DNA from: UM-FILTER-49-7 sp964599895
Lineage (GTDB): Bacteria; Acidobacteriota; Holophagae; Thermotomaculales; Thermotomaculaceae
Direction: 5' to 3'
Assembly: GCA_964599895.1 (NCBI GenBank)
Contig: CAZRHT010000004.1
Coordinates: forward strand, 1 to 64,000
DNA: 64,000 nt
Positions 27,122 through 35,414 of the stretch are shown piece by piece. Within the stretch, counting starts at the first letter, position 1; every line of letters starts with the position of its first letter. Under the pieces are notes generated by a model, which saw nothing but the letters and a program-made list of their open reading frames with translations, did no database searches and was not told where the DNA came from. The position numbers and the translations under genes are program-made.

Positions 27122-27819
27122 GATTCCTCGTGCCGAATAGATAATTTTTCATCATAATCCCGCTTCAGGATAATGCTGCGACCGGAAACAGCGATATACC
27201 CCAGTTCCACCATTTCCTTGATCATCCGGGTAACAGTTTCCCGGGAACTTCCAATTGTCGCGGCAATATCGCTTTGCGGAAGCCTGTCAAATACTACACT
27301 TCCATCAATAAGTGGCCGGCCCTTGGCAGCCGCTTCTTTCTGAAAATAACGGGCCAGACGGTCAAATGCGTCAAGAGAGATAAGATTTATGATTCTCTCG
27401 TTGGCTGCCCTGAGCCGCCTGGAGAGTACAGCAAGAATACCGGCAGCAATGTCCGGATTAGGAAGAATGTGATTCAGGAAATCTGCCCGGGCCAATTTCA
27501 GCAGAGAACTTGAAGATATACTGATGACATTTGCCGAGCGAGTTGAACCATCCAACAAACTCATTTCACCAAAAAACTCTCCCTTCTGCAATGTGGAGAG
27601 GATGATCTCTTTTCCTTCATTGGAGATCATCGTAACCTTCACTTCCCCTCCTACAATAACATAGAGGGCATCACCGGGTGTATTTTCGCTGACGATCACT
27701 TCGCCCTTATCCACATTGATTTCATGACAATGACGAAGAATATCGTGAAGGTTGTCGTCCTCAAGATCGGAAAAGAATTGAATATTTCGGATGAACTCAA
27801 CTTTCTTCATCTCAGTCAT
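27118..27819 (-). CDS. Crp/Fnr-family transcription regulator
   Basis: A 233-residue regulator with an N-terminal cyclic-nucleotide-binding beta-roll (about 10-125; G-D-A-L-Y-V-I-V-G-G-E-V and F-F-G-E-M-S-L-L-D-G) and a C-terminal winged helix (about 145-225; S-D-I-A-A-T-I-G-S-S-R-E-T-V-T-R). In the roll, the segment after G-E-M-S-L-L reads D-G-S-T-R-S-A-N, close to the cAMP-pocket pattern R-S/T-A, so nucleotide binding is possible. No Fnr-type Cys cluster is seen. The ATG at 27819 overlaps the end of hfq by 8 nt; the next ATG at 27810 is an alternative. Confidence 0.9.
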   Translation of the reverse strand: MTEMKKVEFIRNIQFFSDLEDDNLHDILRHCHEINVDKGEVIVSENTPGDALYVIVGGEVKVTMISNEGKEIILSTLQKGEFFGEMSLLDGSTRSANVISISSSSLLKLARADFLNHILPNPDIAAGILAVLSRRLRAANERIINLISLDAFDRLARYFQKEAAAKGRPLIDGSVVFDRLPQSDIAATIGSSRETVTRMIKEMVELGYIAVSGRSIILKRDYDEKLSIRHEES

Positions 27820-28042
27820 GTAGAGTTCCCGTGTCGGCAATCATAATACTGGCGATGGCATGCTTGAAAACCAACTGTTCCGAGCTTCCATTCACCAACT
27901 GAACCGTAAAACGGTCAAACGCTTTAACCTTTCCAATGAGTTTTTTTCCATTCACAAGAAAAATATGGATCCCCAGTTTTTCTTTCCGTATTCTATTCAG
28001 GAAATCATCCTGAATATTTATCGGTGCGGGTTTTGATTCCAT
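27812..28042 (-). CDS. hfq: RNA chaperone Hfq
   Basis: A 76-residue Sm-like protein that forms hexamers and helps small RNAs pair with mRNAs. Sm1 includes Q-D-D-F-L-N-x-I-R and I-F-L-V-N-G-K-K-L-I-G-K-V, and Sm2 carries F-K-H-A-I-A-S, equivalent to the usual Y-K-H-A-I-S. The C-terminal tail is very short. Its start codon shares one base with the miaA stop (TAATG). The miaA-hfq order matches that of many diderm bacteria. Its presence supports Hfq-dependent regulation, relevant to the predicted sRNA at 35649-35791. Confidence 0.96.
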   Translation of the reverse strand: MESKPAPINIQDDFLNRIRKEKLGIHIFLVNGKKLIGKVKAFDRFTVQLVNGSSEQLVFKHAIASIMIADTGTLHD

Positions 28043-28986
28043 TATGCTTCCTCTCCCACATTTCTTATCTTTATCTTAATGAAATTATGAATTTCTGCAA
28101 CTGGTATTTTCCCCGACAGTGGATCAACCCGAAACCACTGGACTGTTTGACCTTTGAACCAGGTGAATTGCCTCTTTGCAAATCTTCGAGTGTTTCGCTT
28201 GATTCGCTCCACCGCATCTTCCATTGACCCTCTTCCTTCGGCAACCAGCATCATCTCACGGTACCCAATAGCTTTGAAAGAATGGTAATCCTTGCAGCCA
28301 TACCTTTCCATCAACCCGGAGACTTCATTGAGAAATCCTGACGAAACCATCTTGTCCACCCGGCTGTTGATTGCTTCATATAGCTTCGCTCGATCCGCAT
28401 CCAGTCCGACAACAATAAAATCCAGGTCCCGAAGTGGCGAACAAGTATCGTCCCACATGCTACTGAGTTGCCTTCCCGTTGAAAAATAAAATGACAGGCC
28501 CCGGATTATCCGCTGTGTGTCTTTGGGAGAGATTCCCCGTGAGAAGATGTCATCCACTTTCTGCAGCATCCGATACAGATATTCAAGACCAGCCCGACGG
28601 TGGCTGACCAGCAGGCAGTCTTCCACGGTGGGGTCCAGTTCCGGCTGCTCAAAAAAACCGGTAAGCAGTGCACGGGAATACAGTCCGGTTCCACCAACCA
28701 CAATTGGCAAGTTTCCACGATTCAAGATATCCCGTATAACATTTTCTGCTCGATTGAGATAGTCTCCTGCAGAAAATCGTTCTGTCGGGTCACAGATATC
28801 GTACAAGTGATGTGGCACCTTCCGGCGATCCAACTTGCTGGGTTTCGCCGTACCGATATCCATTCCCCTGTACACCTGCATGGAATCTGCATTGACAATT
28901 TCCCCGTTCAGTAGAAGTGCCAGCTGAATCGCCGCTTTTGATTTTCCCGTGGCCGTTGGGCCGGTAATTACGACAACATGCTTCAT
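28042..28986 (-). CDS. miaA: tRNA dimethylallyltransferase MiaA
   Basis: A 314-residue enzyme that adds the isopentenyl group to A37 of tRNAs reading UNN codons. The P-loop G-P-T-A-T-G-K-S is at residues 8-15 and D-S-M-Q-V-Y-R-G-M-D-I-G-T-A-K-P follows. H-H-L-Y-D and G-G-T-G-L-Y are further family signatures. The ATG at 28986 has AGAGG upstream; an earlier ATG at 29007 adds seven residues with no support. It is the first gene of miaA-hfq-crp-pilZ. Confidence 0.97.
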   Translation of the reverse strand: MKHVVVITGPTATGKSKAAIQLALLLNGEIVNADSMQVYRGMDIGTAKPSKLDRRKVPHHLYDICDPTERFSAGDYLNRAENVIRDILNRGNLPIVVGGTGLYSRALLTGFFEQPELDPTVEDCLLVSHRRAGLEYLYRMLQKVDDIFSRGISPKDTQRIIRGLSFYFSTGRQLSSMWDDTCSPLRDLDFIVVGLDADRAKLYEAINSRVDKMVSSGFLNEVSGLMERYGCKDYHSFKAIGYREMMLVAEGRGSMEDAVERIKRNTRRFAKRQFTWFKGQTVQWFRVDPLSGKIPVAEIHNFIKIKIRNVGEEA

Positions 28987-29007
28987 GAAGAAACCTCTTG
29001 GCTGCAT

Positions 29008-29381
29008 TATTCTCCAGTTCTCCTATGAGTTTACCACAAGGAGGACCAGAACAGAAAGGATGAAGAAAGAGTCTAAGTCTGAACTTAAGCTTAAGTACAG
29101 AGCAGATTTGGAAACAAATGTTGCGTGCGACTCCGGCCCTTACCTTCAGCCCGCTAATCGGGAAAGACGGGCGCGGCAAAGTCGTCGTTTTTTCTTAGGC
29201 TTGCCCTTGCTACTACTGCCATCAATAATGGACAAAAGGGTGATAAGGACAAAGGTTCTTGCCAATGGACACTCAGAACACCCGCTCCGAAATGAAGTCA
29301 TGGCTTACGAACAATCACAGTGTTGAAAAAAGAGAAGCCCTTCAAAATTCTAACCTCAGGCAAAAAAGATTCGAAAAGGTG
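29008..29381. other. gene-free interval between miaA and rpsT
   Basis: Short open frames here lack ribosome binding sites and family features. The stretch holds a palindromic hexamer-repeat patch at 29072-29096 and a T-run near 29188-29194. I see no tRNA or recognisable structured RNA. A miaA promoter should lie at its left end, but no clear -35/-10 pair stands out. Confidence 0.6.
29083..29096. repeat. 14-bp perfect palindrome in hexamer-like repeat
   Basis: ACTTAAGCTTAAGT is its own reverse complement. With flanking bases from 29072 it reads as imperfect hexamers of type YTAAGY, similar in design to the hexamer repeats at 8171 and 31808 but different in sequence. Confidence 0.6.
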
Positions 29382-29410
29382 TTGACTTCAGTGATTCAAT
29401 CCCATAAACT
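29382..29410 (+). promoter_or_regulatory. rpsT promoter
   Basis: TTGACT (29382-29387), 17 bp, TAAACT (29405-29410). It lies 34 nt upstream of the S20 start codon in an otherwise gene-free interval, as expected for a strong ribosomal-protein promoter. Confidence 0.7.
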
Positions 29411-29443
29411 CTCTTCCTGACAGAAAACTCTGATGGAGGAGTT

Positions 29444-29713
29444 ATGGCAAACCATAAATCAGCAGAAAAGCGGGCCAGACAGGCATTAAAAAGAAGACTT
29501 CGGAATCGTCAAGCAAAATCTCAGATTCGGAGCGCAATGAAGAAGATGAGAACATTCGTTGATGAGAATCAGGTAGAAAAGGCCAAATCCTTTCTTCCTG
29601 AATTGATATCCCTGATTCAGACAAAATCAAGCAGGGGAATTCTTCACAGAAATACTGCTTCCCGCTACGTTTCAAGAATGACACAGCTCGTTTACAAAGC
29701 TGACCAGAACTGA
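29444..29713 (+). CDS. rpsT: 30S ribosomal protein S20
   Basis: An 89-residue highly basic helical protein that binds 16S rRNA. The opening M-A-N-H-K-S-A-E-K-R-A-R-Q and the later N-T-A-S-R-Y-V-S-R-M-T are diagnostic. The ATG has GGAGGAG close upstream, a consensus promoter at 29382-29410, and a rho-independent terminator at 29735-29764. It is a single-gene unit. The assignment is secure. Confidence 0.98.
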   Translation: MANHKSAEKRARQALKRRLRNRQAKSQIRSAMKKMRTFVDENQVEKAKSFLPELISLIQTKSSRGILHRNTASRYVSRMTQLVYKADQN

Positions 29714-29734
29714 CTGTAAACCTTTTTTGACCAC

Positions 29735-29764
29735 AAAAGAAGGGGGGAAATCCCTCTTTTTTTT
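29735..29764 (+). terminator. rho-independent terminator after rpsT
   Basis: AAAAG-A-AGGG pairs with CCCT-CTTTT around a GGGAAAT loop, followed by a run of T to 29764. It ends 30 nt before the next gene, so that gene probably depends on read-through or a weak promoter. Confidence 0.8.
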
Positions 29765-29794
29765 GTGTCTATTCTCCTGATTGAAAGGAGTGTT

Positions 29795-30484
29795 ATGCCC
29801 TTGCACCTGATACTTGAATGGCTTGGCTACCTCGCTTCCGCCCTTGTAGTCATTTCTTTGATGATGAGCTCCATCCTTCGGCTGAGATGGTTCAATCTTG
29901 CCGGAGCATTGCTGATGTGTGTTTACGGGGTCCTCATACATGCGGCTCCGGTGGCCGTTCTGAATCTTTTCATTGTCCTTGTTGACCTTTACTATCTTAA
30001 ACAGATCTATTTTTCAAAGGATTACTTTGATATTCTTCAGCCCAGTACTGAGTCCCATTATTTGAATCATTTTCTAGAATTTCACAAGAAGGAAATCAAG
30101 GAACATATCCCTGAGTTCCAACTGCCCATACCAGGAAAAGCTGTAGCTTTTTTTGTTCTTCGAAACACGATCCCAGCCTGTCTTTTCATCGCGACACCGG
30201 AAGAAGACGGATCACTCCGGATCAGGCTTGATTTTGTTGTGCCTGCATATCGGGACTTCAAAATTGGGAGATTTCTTTTTGAAGAAAAGCAGTCATTCTT
30301 CCCAAATTGCGGATTCACAACGTTGAAGGCAACTGCTGGCACCAGGAGCCATGCTCACTATCTCAGAAAAATGGGATTCTCACGGGACTCTCGGGAAGGT
30401 GAGATGATCCATTTTTCAAAAACTCTTCCCGCGTCGGAACAGAAAGACTGCCCACTGGGGCCCAATTGCAACTGCATAAAATAA
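29795..30484 (+). CDS. YgjV-like membrane protein with GNAT-like C terminus
   Basis: A 229-residue protein. Residues 5-75 form about three hydrophobic helices of the YgjV type (G-Y-L-A-S-A-L-V-V-I-S-L). The C-terminal 130 residues resemble an acetyltransferase-like fold, ending in A-H-Y-L-R-K-M-G-F-S. A terminal Cys cluster, C-P-L-G-P-N-C-N-C, is unusual and could bind metal. The ATG at 29795 follows AAAGGAG; an earlier frame start at 29765 lies on the rpsT terminator. Similar proteins exist in other bacteria, but none has a known role to my knowledge. It would act at the inner membrane. Confidence 0.7.
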   Translation: MPLHLILEWLGYLASALVVISLMMSSILRLRWFNLAGALLMCVYGVLIHAAPVAVLNLFIVLVDLYYLKQIYFSKDYFDILQPSTESHYLNHFLEFHKKEIKEHIPEFQLPIPGKAVAFFVLRNTIPACLFIATPEEDGSLRIRLDFVVPAYRDFKIGRFLFEEKQSFFPNCGFTTLKATAGTRSHAHYLRKMGFSRDSREGEMIHFSKTLPASEQKDCPLGPNCNCIK

Positions 30485-30493
30485 ATTCTCAAA

Positions 30494-31012
30494 TCACGAT
30501 TTGCTTCTGGAACGTCGTTTGCATTCGGAAATTAGAAAAAAGAGACGGTCAATGCGATCCACGCCACTGAAACTCAACACCGATTTTTCGCCAGCCAGAT
30601 GAAAACGGAATGCTCCTTTTCGCACTTCCACAATTTCACAGCATGGCATCTCACCTGTGCCCGGGAATGGGAGCAGAGTGTTGAGAACAATAACGGAACC
30701 TTCGGTCACCAATATTTTCAATCCCCAGACATCCACCAGAGTATAGATCGTAAGACACACGACGAGAAAACCTGCAACTAGGCCTAAAATCAAGCTGGTT
30801 TTTACCGCCAGAATGTAGGCTGGAGAATGCATGCTGTTCTGGGCCTGAGAAAGAAAATCCCGATAGAATCTGGACACAAATTTAAATTGTTTCAGGTAGA
30901 AGAATACTGCCAGACCCACTATAAAAAACGCCACTGTCCGGTGAATAACGGAATGCGTGAAAACTGCCAGATCATCTGATTTCGTCTTCAAGTTTTTGTA
31001 ATGCCTCCTCAA
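30494..31012 (-). CDS. membrane protein of unknown function with PH-like C terminus
   Basis: A 172-residue protein with two hydrophobic helices (about 26-44 and 70-95) and a beta-rich C-terminal part (about 100-160) that could be a PH-like domain. Its reading frame begins inside the end of pyrF, overlapping it by 41 nt. The ATG at 31012 has no ribosome binding site before it, whereas an in-frame TTG at 30991 lies 12 nt after AGGAGG, so the true start may be TTG. It is last in the tsaC-pyr run. I do not recognise the family. Confidence 0.55.
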   Translation of the reverse strand: MRRHYKNLKTKSDDLAVFTHSVIHRTVAFFIVGLAVFFYLKQFKFVSRFYRDFLSQAQNSMHSPAYILAVKTSLILGLVAGFLVVCLTIYTLVDVWGLKILVTEGSVIVLNTLLPFPGTGEMPCCEIVEVRKGAFRFHLAGEKSVLSFSGVDRIDRLFFLISECKRRSRSKS

Positions 31013-31688
31013 TGTTCTGTGCCTTTGTAATGGGCCGACCCATTACAATATAGTCAGTTCCAGCGTCAAATGCATCTCTGGGTGTCATCACCCGCTTCTG
31101 ATCATTCAGAGACTGGGCAAATAATGGGCGGATGCCAGGAGTCAATGTTTTGAACCCGTCTCCGCATGTTTTCTTCACCAGCGAGATTTCCAGGGGAGAG
31201 CACACAACTCCATTGATTCCGGCTTCATGCCCCAGGGCAGCCAGTCTGCCCACCATGTCCTGAGTTGTTCCAGTGTAGCCGATACGATCCAACTCTGCAT
31301 TACCCAGGCTTGTCAGAATTGTAATGCCAAAAATTTCTGGTTTTGACAGCCGGTGGACCGCACAGTATTCCTCAACTGATTCCATTGTCTTTCTCATCAT
31401 CTCGAACCCGCCGGAAGTGTGGATATCCACAACATCTGCGCCCAGCTTTACTGCTTCGACAGTCGCATGAGCCACCGTATTGGGAATGTCATGGTATTTC
31501 AGATCCAGAAAAACACGGTTCCCAGTTTCTTTGATACGACGCACCACGTCCGGCCCTTCTGCCGTAAAAAGTTGTTTGCCCACTTTGAAAAAAGAGATGG
31601 CACCATTGCAGGCTCGCACAATTTCCATCGCCTGGTCCGCAGTTTCCACATCCAATGCTACAATCACGCGATTCATCCGAGCATCCAT
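30972..31688 (-). CDS. pyrF: orotidine 5'-phosphate decarboxylase
   Basis: A 238-residue TIM-barrel enzyme that converts OMP to UMP, the last step of de novo pyrimidine synthesis. The catalytic D-L-K-Y-H-D-I-P-N-T, V-D-I-H-T-S-G-G and the phosphate-binding V-M-G-R-P-I block are present. The ATG at 31688 lies 9 nt after AAGGAG; an ATG at 31694 is an alternative. The frame stays open upstream to 31871, but that extension translates low-complexity hexamer-repeat DNA and overlaps pyrD, so it is not coding. It follows pyrK-pyrD. Confidence 0.96.
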   Translation of the reverse strand: MDARMNRVIVALDVETADQAMEIVRACNGAISFFKVGKQLFTAEGPDVVRRIKETGNRVFLDLKYHDIPNTVAHATVEAVKLGADVVDIHTSGGFEMMRKTMESVEEYCAVHRLSKPEIFGITILTSLGNAELDRIGYTGTTQDMVGRLAALGHEAGINGVVCSPLEISLVKKTCGDGFKTLTPGIRPLFAQSLNDQKRVMTPRDAFDAGTDYIVMGRPITKAQNIEEALQKLEDEIR

Positions 31689-31807
31689 CACCATGCACTC
31701 CTTCCTATCTGCGAGATAAGGTTGAGGTCGGGTAGGAGTAAATGACAAGGTTGAGTGAAGAGCTGCGGAAAACCATTCCCCTTCTTCCCTTTTCCCTTCT
31801 CCTCTCG

Positions 31808-31831
31808 CACTTGCACTTTCACTCGCACTAC
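31808..31831 (-). repeat. degenerate hexamer repeat, copy B
   Basis: On the minus strand, imperfect hexamers GTGCGA/GTGAAA/GTGCAA/GTGCGA run through this stretch. It matches copy A (8171-8194) at 21 of 24 positions. It lies between pyrD and pyrF, within about 150 bp of non-coding purine-rich sequence that separates two otherwise packed operon genes. Confidence 0.6.
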
Positions 31832-31846
31832 CTTTCTCCCACTCTC

Positions 31847-32758
31847 TCATATCTCCAGTGATCCGATCCAATCATCAAGATCATTAATACCATGTTGTTG
31901 AAGCCACTGAGGGATTTCATCCGCCAATCGAGCCCCAATCCCGGGATCATAAAAATTCGCTGTACCCACCTGTATTGCTCTCGCACCAACAAGAAAAAAC
32001 TCCAAGGCGTCTTTTACAGATTGAATTCCGCCAATCCCTACTACCGGAATAGAAACGCTTTTCGCCACATGATAGACCATTCTCAGTGCCACCGGCTTGA
32101 TGGGCGGGCCGGAATATCCGCCTACCACCCGGGCAATTTTAGGACGGCGGGTTTCAATATCAACTGCCATTCCGAGAAGCGTGTTTACAAGGGAAATCGA
32201 GTCCGCCCCCGCCTCTTCGCAGGCTCGAGCAAATTCCACAATATCTGTCACATTGGGGGAAAGTTTAACCATCAGGTGACGGTTCGTTCGGCATCTCAGT
32301 TCCTTTACAAGCCGATGGGTCATCTCCGGGTTGGTTCCATACTGGATTCCACCGTGTTTGACATTGGGACAGGATATGTTCACCTCGTATCCATGGATAC
32401 CTTCCGCGTTTTCAAGAATTTCCACCACGTCGTTATATCCTTCATCCGAATAGCCGAACACGTTCACTATGCAGGCAATATCCTTTTTTCGTATTTGAGG
32501 TAGTAATTCATCCACAAACACATGGGCACCGGGATTTTGCAATCCGATGGAGTTGATCATTCCGCCTGACGTTTCGACAATCCTGGGTGTGGGGTTGCCC
32601 TCCATTGGTTCAATGGAAACTCCTTTGGTCACAATGGCACCCAGTTTTTCCAATGGGTAGAAGTCCTCAAACTCCATCCCGAAACCAGCAGTACCGCTGG
32701 CCAGCATTACCGGATTCTTCAGTACCAGTCCCTTGCCCAGATCAGTCTTCATGTCCAT
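31847..32758 (-). CDS. pyrD: dihydroorotate dehydrogenase, class 1B catalytic subunit
   Basis: A 303-residue FMN-binding TIM barrel oxidising dihydroorotate to orotate. It has A-S-G-T-A-G-F-G near the N terminus, the G-L-Q-N-P-G block and the active-site Cys in N-I-S-C-P-N-V-K-H-G-G. Class 1B enzymes use Cys as base and need PyrK for electron transfer to NAD, and pyrK is directly upstream. The ATG at 32758 overlaps the end of pyrK by 17 nt; ATG 32752 is an alternative. A longer frame start at 32821 lies inside pyrK and is rejected. Confidence 0.96.
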   Translation of the reverse strand: MDMKTDLGKGLVLKNPVMLASGTAGFGMEFEDFYPLEKLGAIVTKGVSIEPMEGNPTPRIVETSGGMINSIGLQNPGAHVFVDELLPQIRKKDIACIVNVFGYSDEGYNDVVEILENAEGIHGYEVNISCPNVKHGGIQYGTNPEMTHRLVKELRCRTNRHLMVKLSPNVTDIVEFARACEEAGADSISLVNTLLGMAVDIETRRPKIARVVGGYSGPPIKPVALRMVYHVAKSVSIPVVGIGGIQSVKDALEFFLVGARAIQVGTANFYDPGIGARLADEIPQWLQQHGINDLDDWIGSLEI

Positions 32759-33503
32759 AGTTCCATCCCAGGTCCTTTGTATTAAAGACTGGCCCGTCCA
32801 CACAGACCCGTTTGATCCCATTCACTGTCTGGACTACACAGCCGAGGCAAACTCCAAATCCACATCCCATATATCGTTCCAGTGACGTGAAGTGGTCCAG
32901 GTGGGGAAATGCGTGAGTCAGTGCTTTCACCATCGGCTCCGGCCCACAGGAAAACAGAATCGCATTTTTAAACTCAGGATGCTCTTTCATTATTTTTCGT
33001 ACACCCTTCACCACTGTTCCCTTTAATCCAAGAGAGCCGTCGTCTGTTGTAATTCGATGGGGAACTGACTTGCCGAACAGAGGCATAATATCTTCCCGGC
33101 TTCTTCCTCCGTACACTACATGAAACAGCTTTATCGAAGAATTACGAGACAGAAAGAACATCGGAGGGATCCCACTTCCGCCACCAACCAACAGTACCGA
33201 CCGCTCCCCTGGGTCTGGAAAAGAATTGCCGGACGGCCCAACAGCCGTCAATTCGACCCCAGGCTCCAGATCATAAAGAAAATTCGTACCCTTTCCAATC
33301 CGTCGGATCAGAAATTTGAGCATTCCGCTTCGGCTGTCCACATCCAGGACACTGATGGGTTTCTTCAATAATGTTCCCGCCTCCAGCATGAAAAACATGC
33401 CGGGCTTGGCGGTCAGGGCATCTTTTTCTTCCGTTAGAAACTCCAGAATAGCCGTGTCGTACCATGTTCTTTTGTCTTTCAGAAAAAGTTTCAGCTGTTT
33501 CAT
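32742..33503 (-). CDS. pyrK: dihydroorotate dehydrogenase electron-transfer subunit
   Basis: A 253-residue FAD/[2Fe-2S] protein that carries electrons from PyrD to NAD. The flavin motif usually written R-P-x-S is K-P-I-S here, a conservative change. V-G-G-G-S-G-I-P-P-M-F is the NAD-side glycine loop. The C-terminal cluster ligands are C-G-F-G-V-C-L-G-C followed by a fourth Cys 12-13 residues later. Its ATG overlaps the stop of the upstream GAF/PAS gene by 4 nt. The assignment is secure. Confidence 0.95.
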   Translation of the reverse strand: MKQLKLFLKDKRTWYDTAILEFLTEEKDALTAKPGMFFMLEAGTLLKKPISVLDVDSRSGMLKFLIRRIGKGTNFLYDLEPGVELTAVGPSGNSFPDPGERSVLLVGGGSGIPPMFFLSRNSSIKLFHVVYGGRSREDIMPLFGKSVPHRITTDDGSLGLKGTVVKGVRKIMKEHPEFKNAILFSCGPEPMVKALTHAFPHLDHFTSLERYMGCGFGVCLGCVVQTVNGIKRVCVDGPVFNTKDLGWNYGHED

Positions 33504-34705
33504 TCTTCTTCGTCCGGTTCCAATGAACTGGAATGGGAATGCCTCATGTCAGCACTGTCTGAAATGTCCAGCATCATCCGATTATTCAGTGCATAATCCT
33601 GTATTTTGTATTGCTTCAATTCCCCCATCCGATCGAGGGTTTTCGTAATTTTTTCCACCTGTCGCTCCACAGCTTCGAGAGACTTGTCCATATCTTCTCT
33701 GGACAGACCCTTATCCCACTTCAATCTTAACCGCTCCAGGTGAGCCAGAATTATTGTCAAGGGCGTATTTACTTTATCCTGCACCGTCACTGCGGCATGG
33801 AATACTGCCTGAAGCCGTTCAACCTCCATCTCTTTCTGTTTCAATTCATAACTTTTCCTCAGATCCTCCAGCTGAATTACGTACCAGACTTTTCCCTTTT
33901 GATGGATTCGATAAGGGCTCAGTCTCACAGGGACCTGGGCACCTACCCTGTTGAAGATGGAAATTTCATAACTATCTGCTCTGTCACTGCGCCATCTGTT
34001 ACGCAATTCGCTGTAAACGTGCGGTTGAAAGAACCGTGATACGGGCCGATCCACCAATTCTACCTGAGGATATCCGGTCAATTCACTGATCGCCAGGTTC
34101 GCCCTGAGTATCTTTCCCTCAGAATCACAGATAGCAATTCCGCTGGGATCATTTTCCACAATCTGATATGTAAGCTGTAAGAAAGACTCAAGACTTTCAA
34201 TCTCCTCAGCAAAATTGAGTACAGAACCAGCAAACAATGCGATAAGTGACAGCGTTTGCTCAAATTCTGCATTCAATGCATCGGGGTGTTTCGGCAGAAC
34301 CGCAATGGCACCCAGGATTGAATTGTCCCTTTGTCCCAGTGGCGCGACCACCATCTGGTCCGAAATATGCAGCCGAAGTTTTGGGTCCCCCTGTGAAATT
34401 ACGGACACTGGAATGGAAAAAACGGGGCCGCTTCCACTTTTTATTGATCTCAGAATGCTGGCCTGACCACGGGGAGAGAACAACTGATTCTGGATAGCAT
34501 CTGCAATACCGTCCTCAAGGCCCCGGCTGAAAAATCGTGGGTCTTCTCCCCAGAAAACGGCCAGAACCGGTTCCTCTGTCATAGAAGGCATCACCTCGTC
34601 CACCAGTTTTTCTCCCAATAGACCCCGGTTCCATTCGATTTCAGGAGACAATAGGATTTGAATCAGATTAGCTGACAAGAGGACAGATGATTGTTCCTGC
34701 TTCAT
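33500..34705 (-). CDS. GAF/PAS sensor protein with degenerate kinase core
   Basis: A 401-residue protein with a GAF-like domain (about 30-170), a PAS domain (about 180-285; D-S-E-G-K-I-L-R-A-N) and a helical segment resembling HisKA (about 300-370). In that segment the spot for the phospho-acceptor His, four residues before T-P-L-T, is Asp. No HATPase domain follows, and the protein ends with a His/Ser/Glu-rich tail. It therefore cannot be an ordinary histidine kinase. It overlaps tsaC and pyrK by 4 nt each, oddly embedded among housekeeping genes. Role unknown; a dimerising sensor or adaptor is possible. Confidence 0.7.
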   Translation of the reverse strand: MKQEQSSVLLSANLIQILLSPEIEWNRGLLGEKLVDEVMPSMTEEPVLAVFWGEDPRFFSRGLEDGIADAIQNQLFSPRGQASILRSIKSGSGPVFSIPVSVISQGDPKLRLHISDQMVVAPLGQRDNSILGAIAVLPKHPDALNAEFEQTLSLIALFAGSVLNFAEEIESLESFLQLTYQIVENDPSGIAICDSEGKILRANLAISELTGYPQVELVDRPVSRFFQPHVYSELRNRWRSDRADSYEISIFNRVGAQVPVRLSPYRIHQKGKVWYVIQLEDLRKSYELKQKEMEVERLQAVFHAAVTVQDKVNTPLTIILAHLERLRLKWDKGLSREDMDKSLEAVERQVEKITKTLDRMGELKQYKIQDYALNNRMMLDISDSADMRHSHSSSLEPDEEE

Positions 34706-35319
34706 AGCAACTCCATAATTCGGAATGGGTCATTCCCTGCCCGCAGTAAAAGTGGAGGATCCACGCTCAGATCAATCACTGTAGATGGGAGAGAATCCAG
34801 ATCCCCTCCATCAATAATCATATCCACGAAATTTCCGCACCAGTCATCAATTAAGTAGGGACTGACCGCCGGGGCCTCAGAAGATGGATTGGCACTCGTT
34901 GTCACAATGGGATGGCCAAGCAGCTCCACAATGGATTGGCAAATAGGATTTTCTGTTACCCGGATTCCGATTGTTTTCTTTTTGCTCTGCATCAATTTCG
35001 GAATCTCACGGGATGCCTGCAATACAACCGTATATGGACCCGGCAGCATCTTTCGCATCAACTTGTACGCGCTGTTCGATACATTACGTGCGTATCGGGA
35101 CAAATCCTTCAAATCTGCGCACAAAATACTAAACTGCTTCGTATTGTCTCTGCCCTTGATCCGACGGATCCGTTCAATCCCCTTCCTCGAGTAAATAGAA
35201 CACCCGATACCGTAAATCGTGTCCGTGGGATATACAATCACGCCGTCATCGGCCAGTATTTCAACTGCCCGGTTGATCCTGTCCAATTGTGGTGTTTCCG
35301 GGTGAACCTGGATGATCAA
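34702..35319 (-). CDS. tsaC: TsaC/YrdC-family threonylcarbamoyl-AMP synthase
   Basis: A 205-residue YrdC-fold protein. TsaC makes threonylcarbamoyl-AMP for the t6A37 tRNA modification. The opening V-I-V-Y-P-T-D-T-I-Y-G-I-G-C, K-G-R-D-N-T-K-Q-F and V-T-T-S-A-N-P-S are family motifs. YciO-type paralogues share much of this, and the K-G-R/K-Q-F region does not fully separate them. The start is TTG at 35319, 4 nt after GGAGG. TsaE is also in the window (47065-47502), while TsaB and TsaD are not. It heads the pyr run. Confidence 0.9.
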   Translation of the reverse strand: MIIQVHPETPQLDRINRAVEILADDGVIVYPTDTIYGIGCSIYSRKGIERIRRIKGRDNTKQFSILCADLKDLSRYARNVSNSAYKLMRKMLPGPYTVVLQASREIPKLMQSKKKTIGIRVTENPICQSIVELLGHPIVTTSANPSSEAPAVSPYLIDDWCGNFVDMIIDGGDLDSLPSTVIDLSVDPPLLLRAGNDPFRIMELL

Positions 35320-35342
35320 AGCGCCTCCTTTTCATTCAAGAT

Positions 35343-35371
35343 ATCTTACAGCAAGTGCGGTTACAGCGCAA
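35343..35371 (-). promoter_or_regulatory. candidate tsaC promoter
   Basis: Minus strand TTGCGC (35366-35371), 17 bp, TAAGAT (35343-35348), 23 nt before the TTG start. The match is modest but the position is right for the first gene of the run. Confidence 0.3.
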
Positions 35372-35414
35372 TGGTGAACCCTGCGACAAGACAGAGCGAC
35401 TGCCAAATGAAAGA

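Noticed and set aside
29008..29330. Short plus-strand open frame between miaA and rpsT
   Set aside because: Begins inside miaA antisense, has no ribosome binding site, and crosses repeat DNA.
31689..31871. N-terminal extension of PyrF
   Set aside because: It translates hexamer-repeat DNA and overlaps pyrD; the family N terminus and AAGGAG fit 31688.
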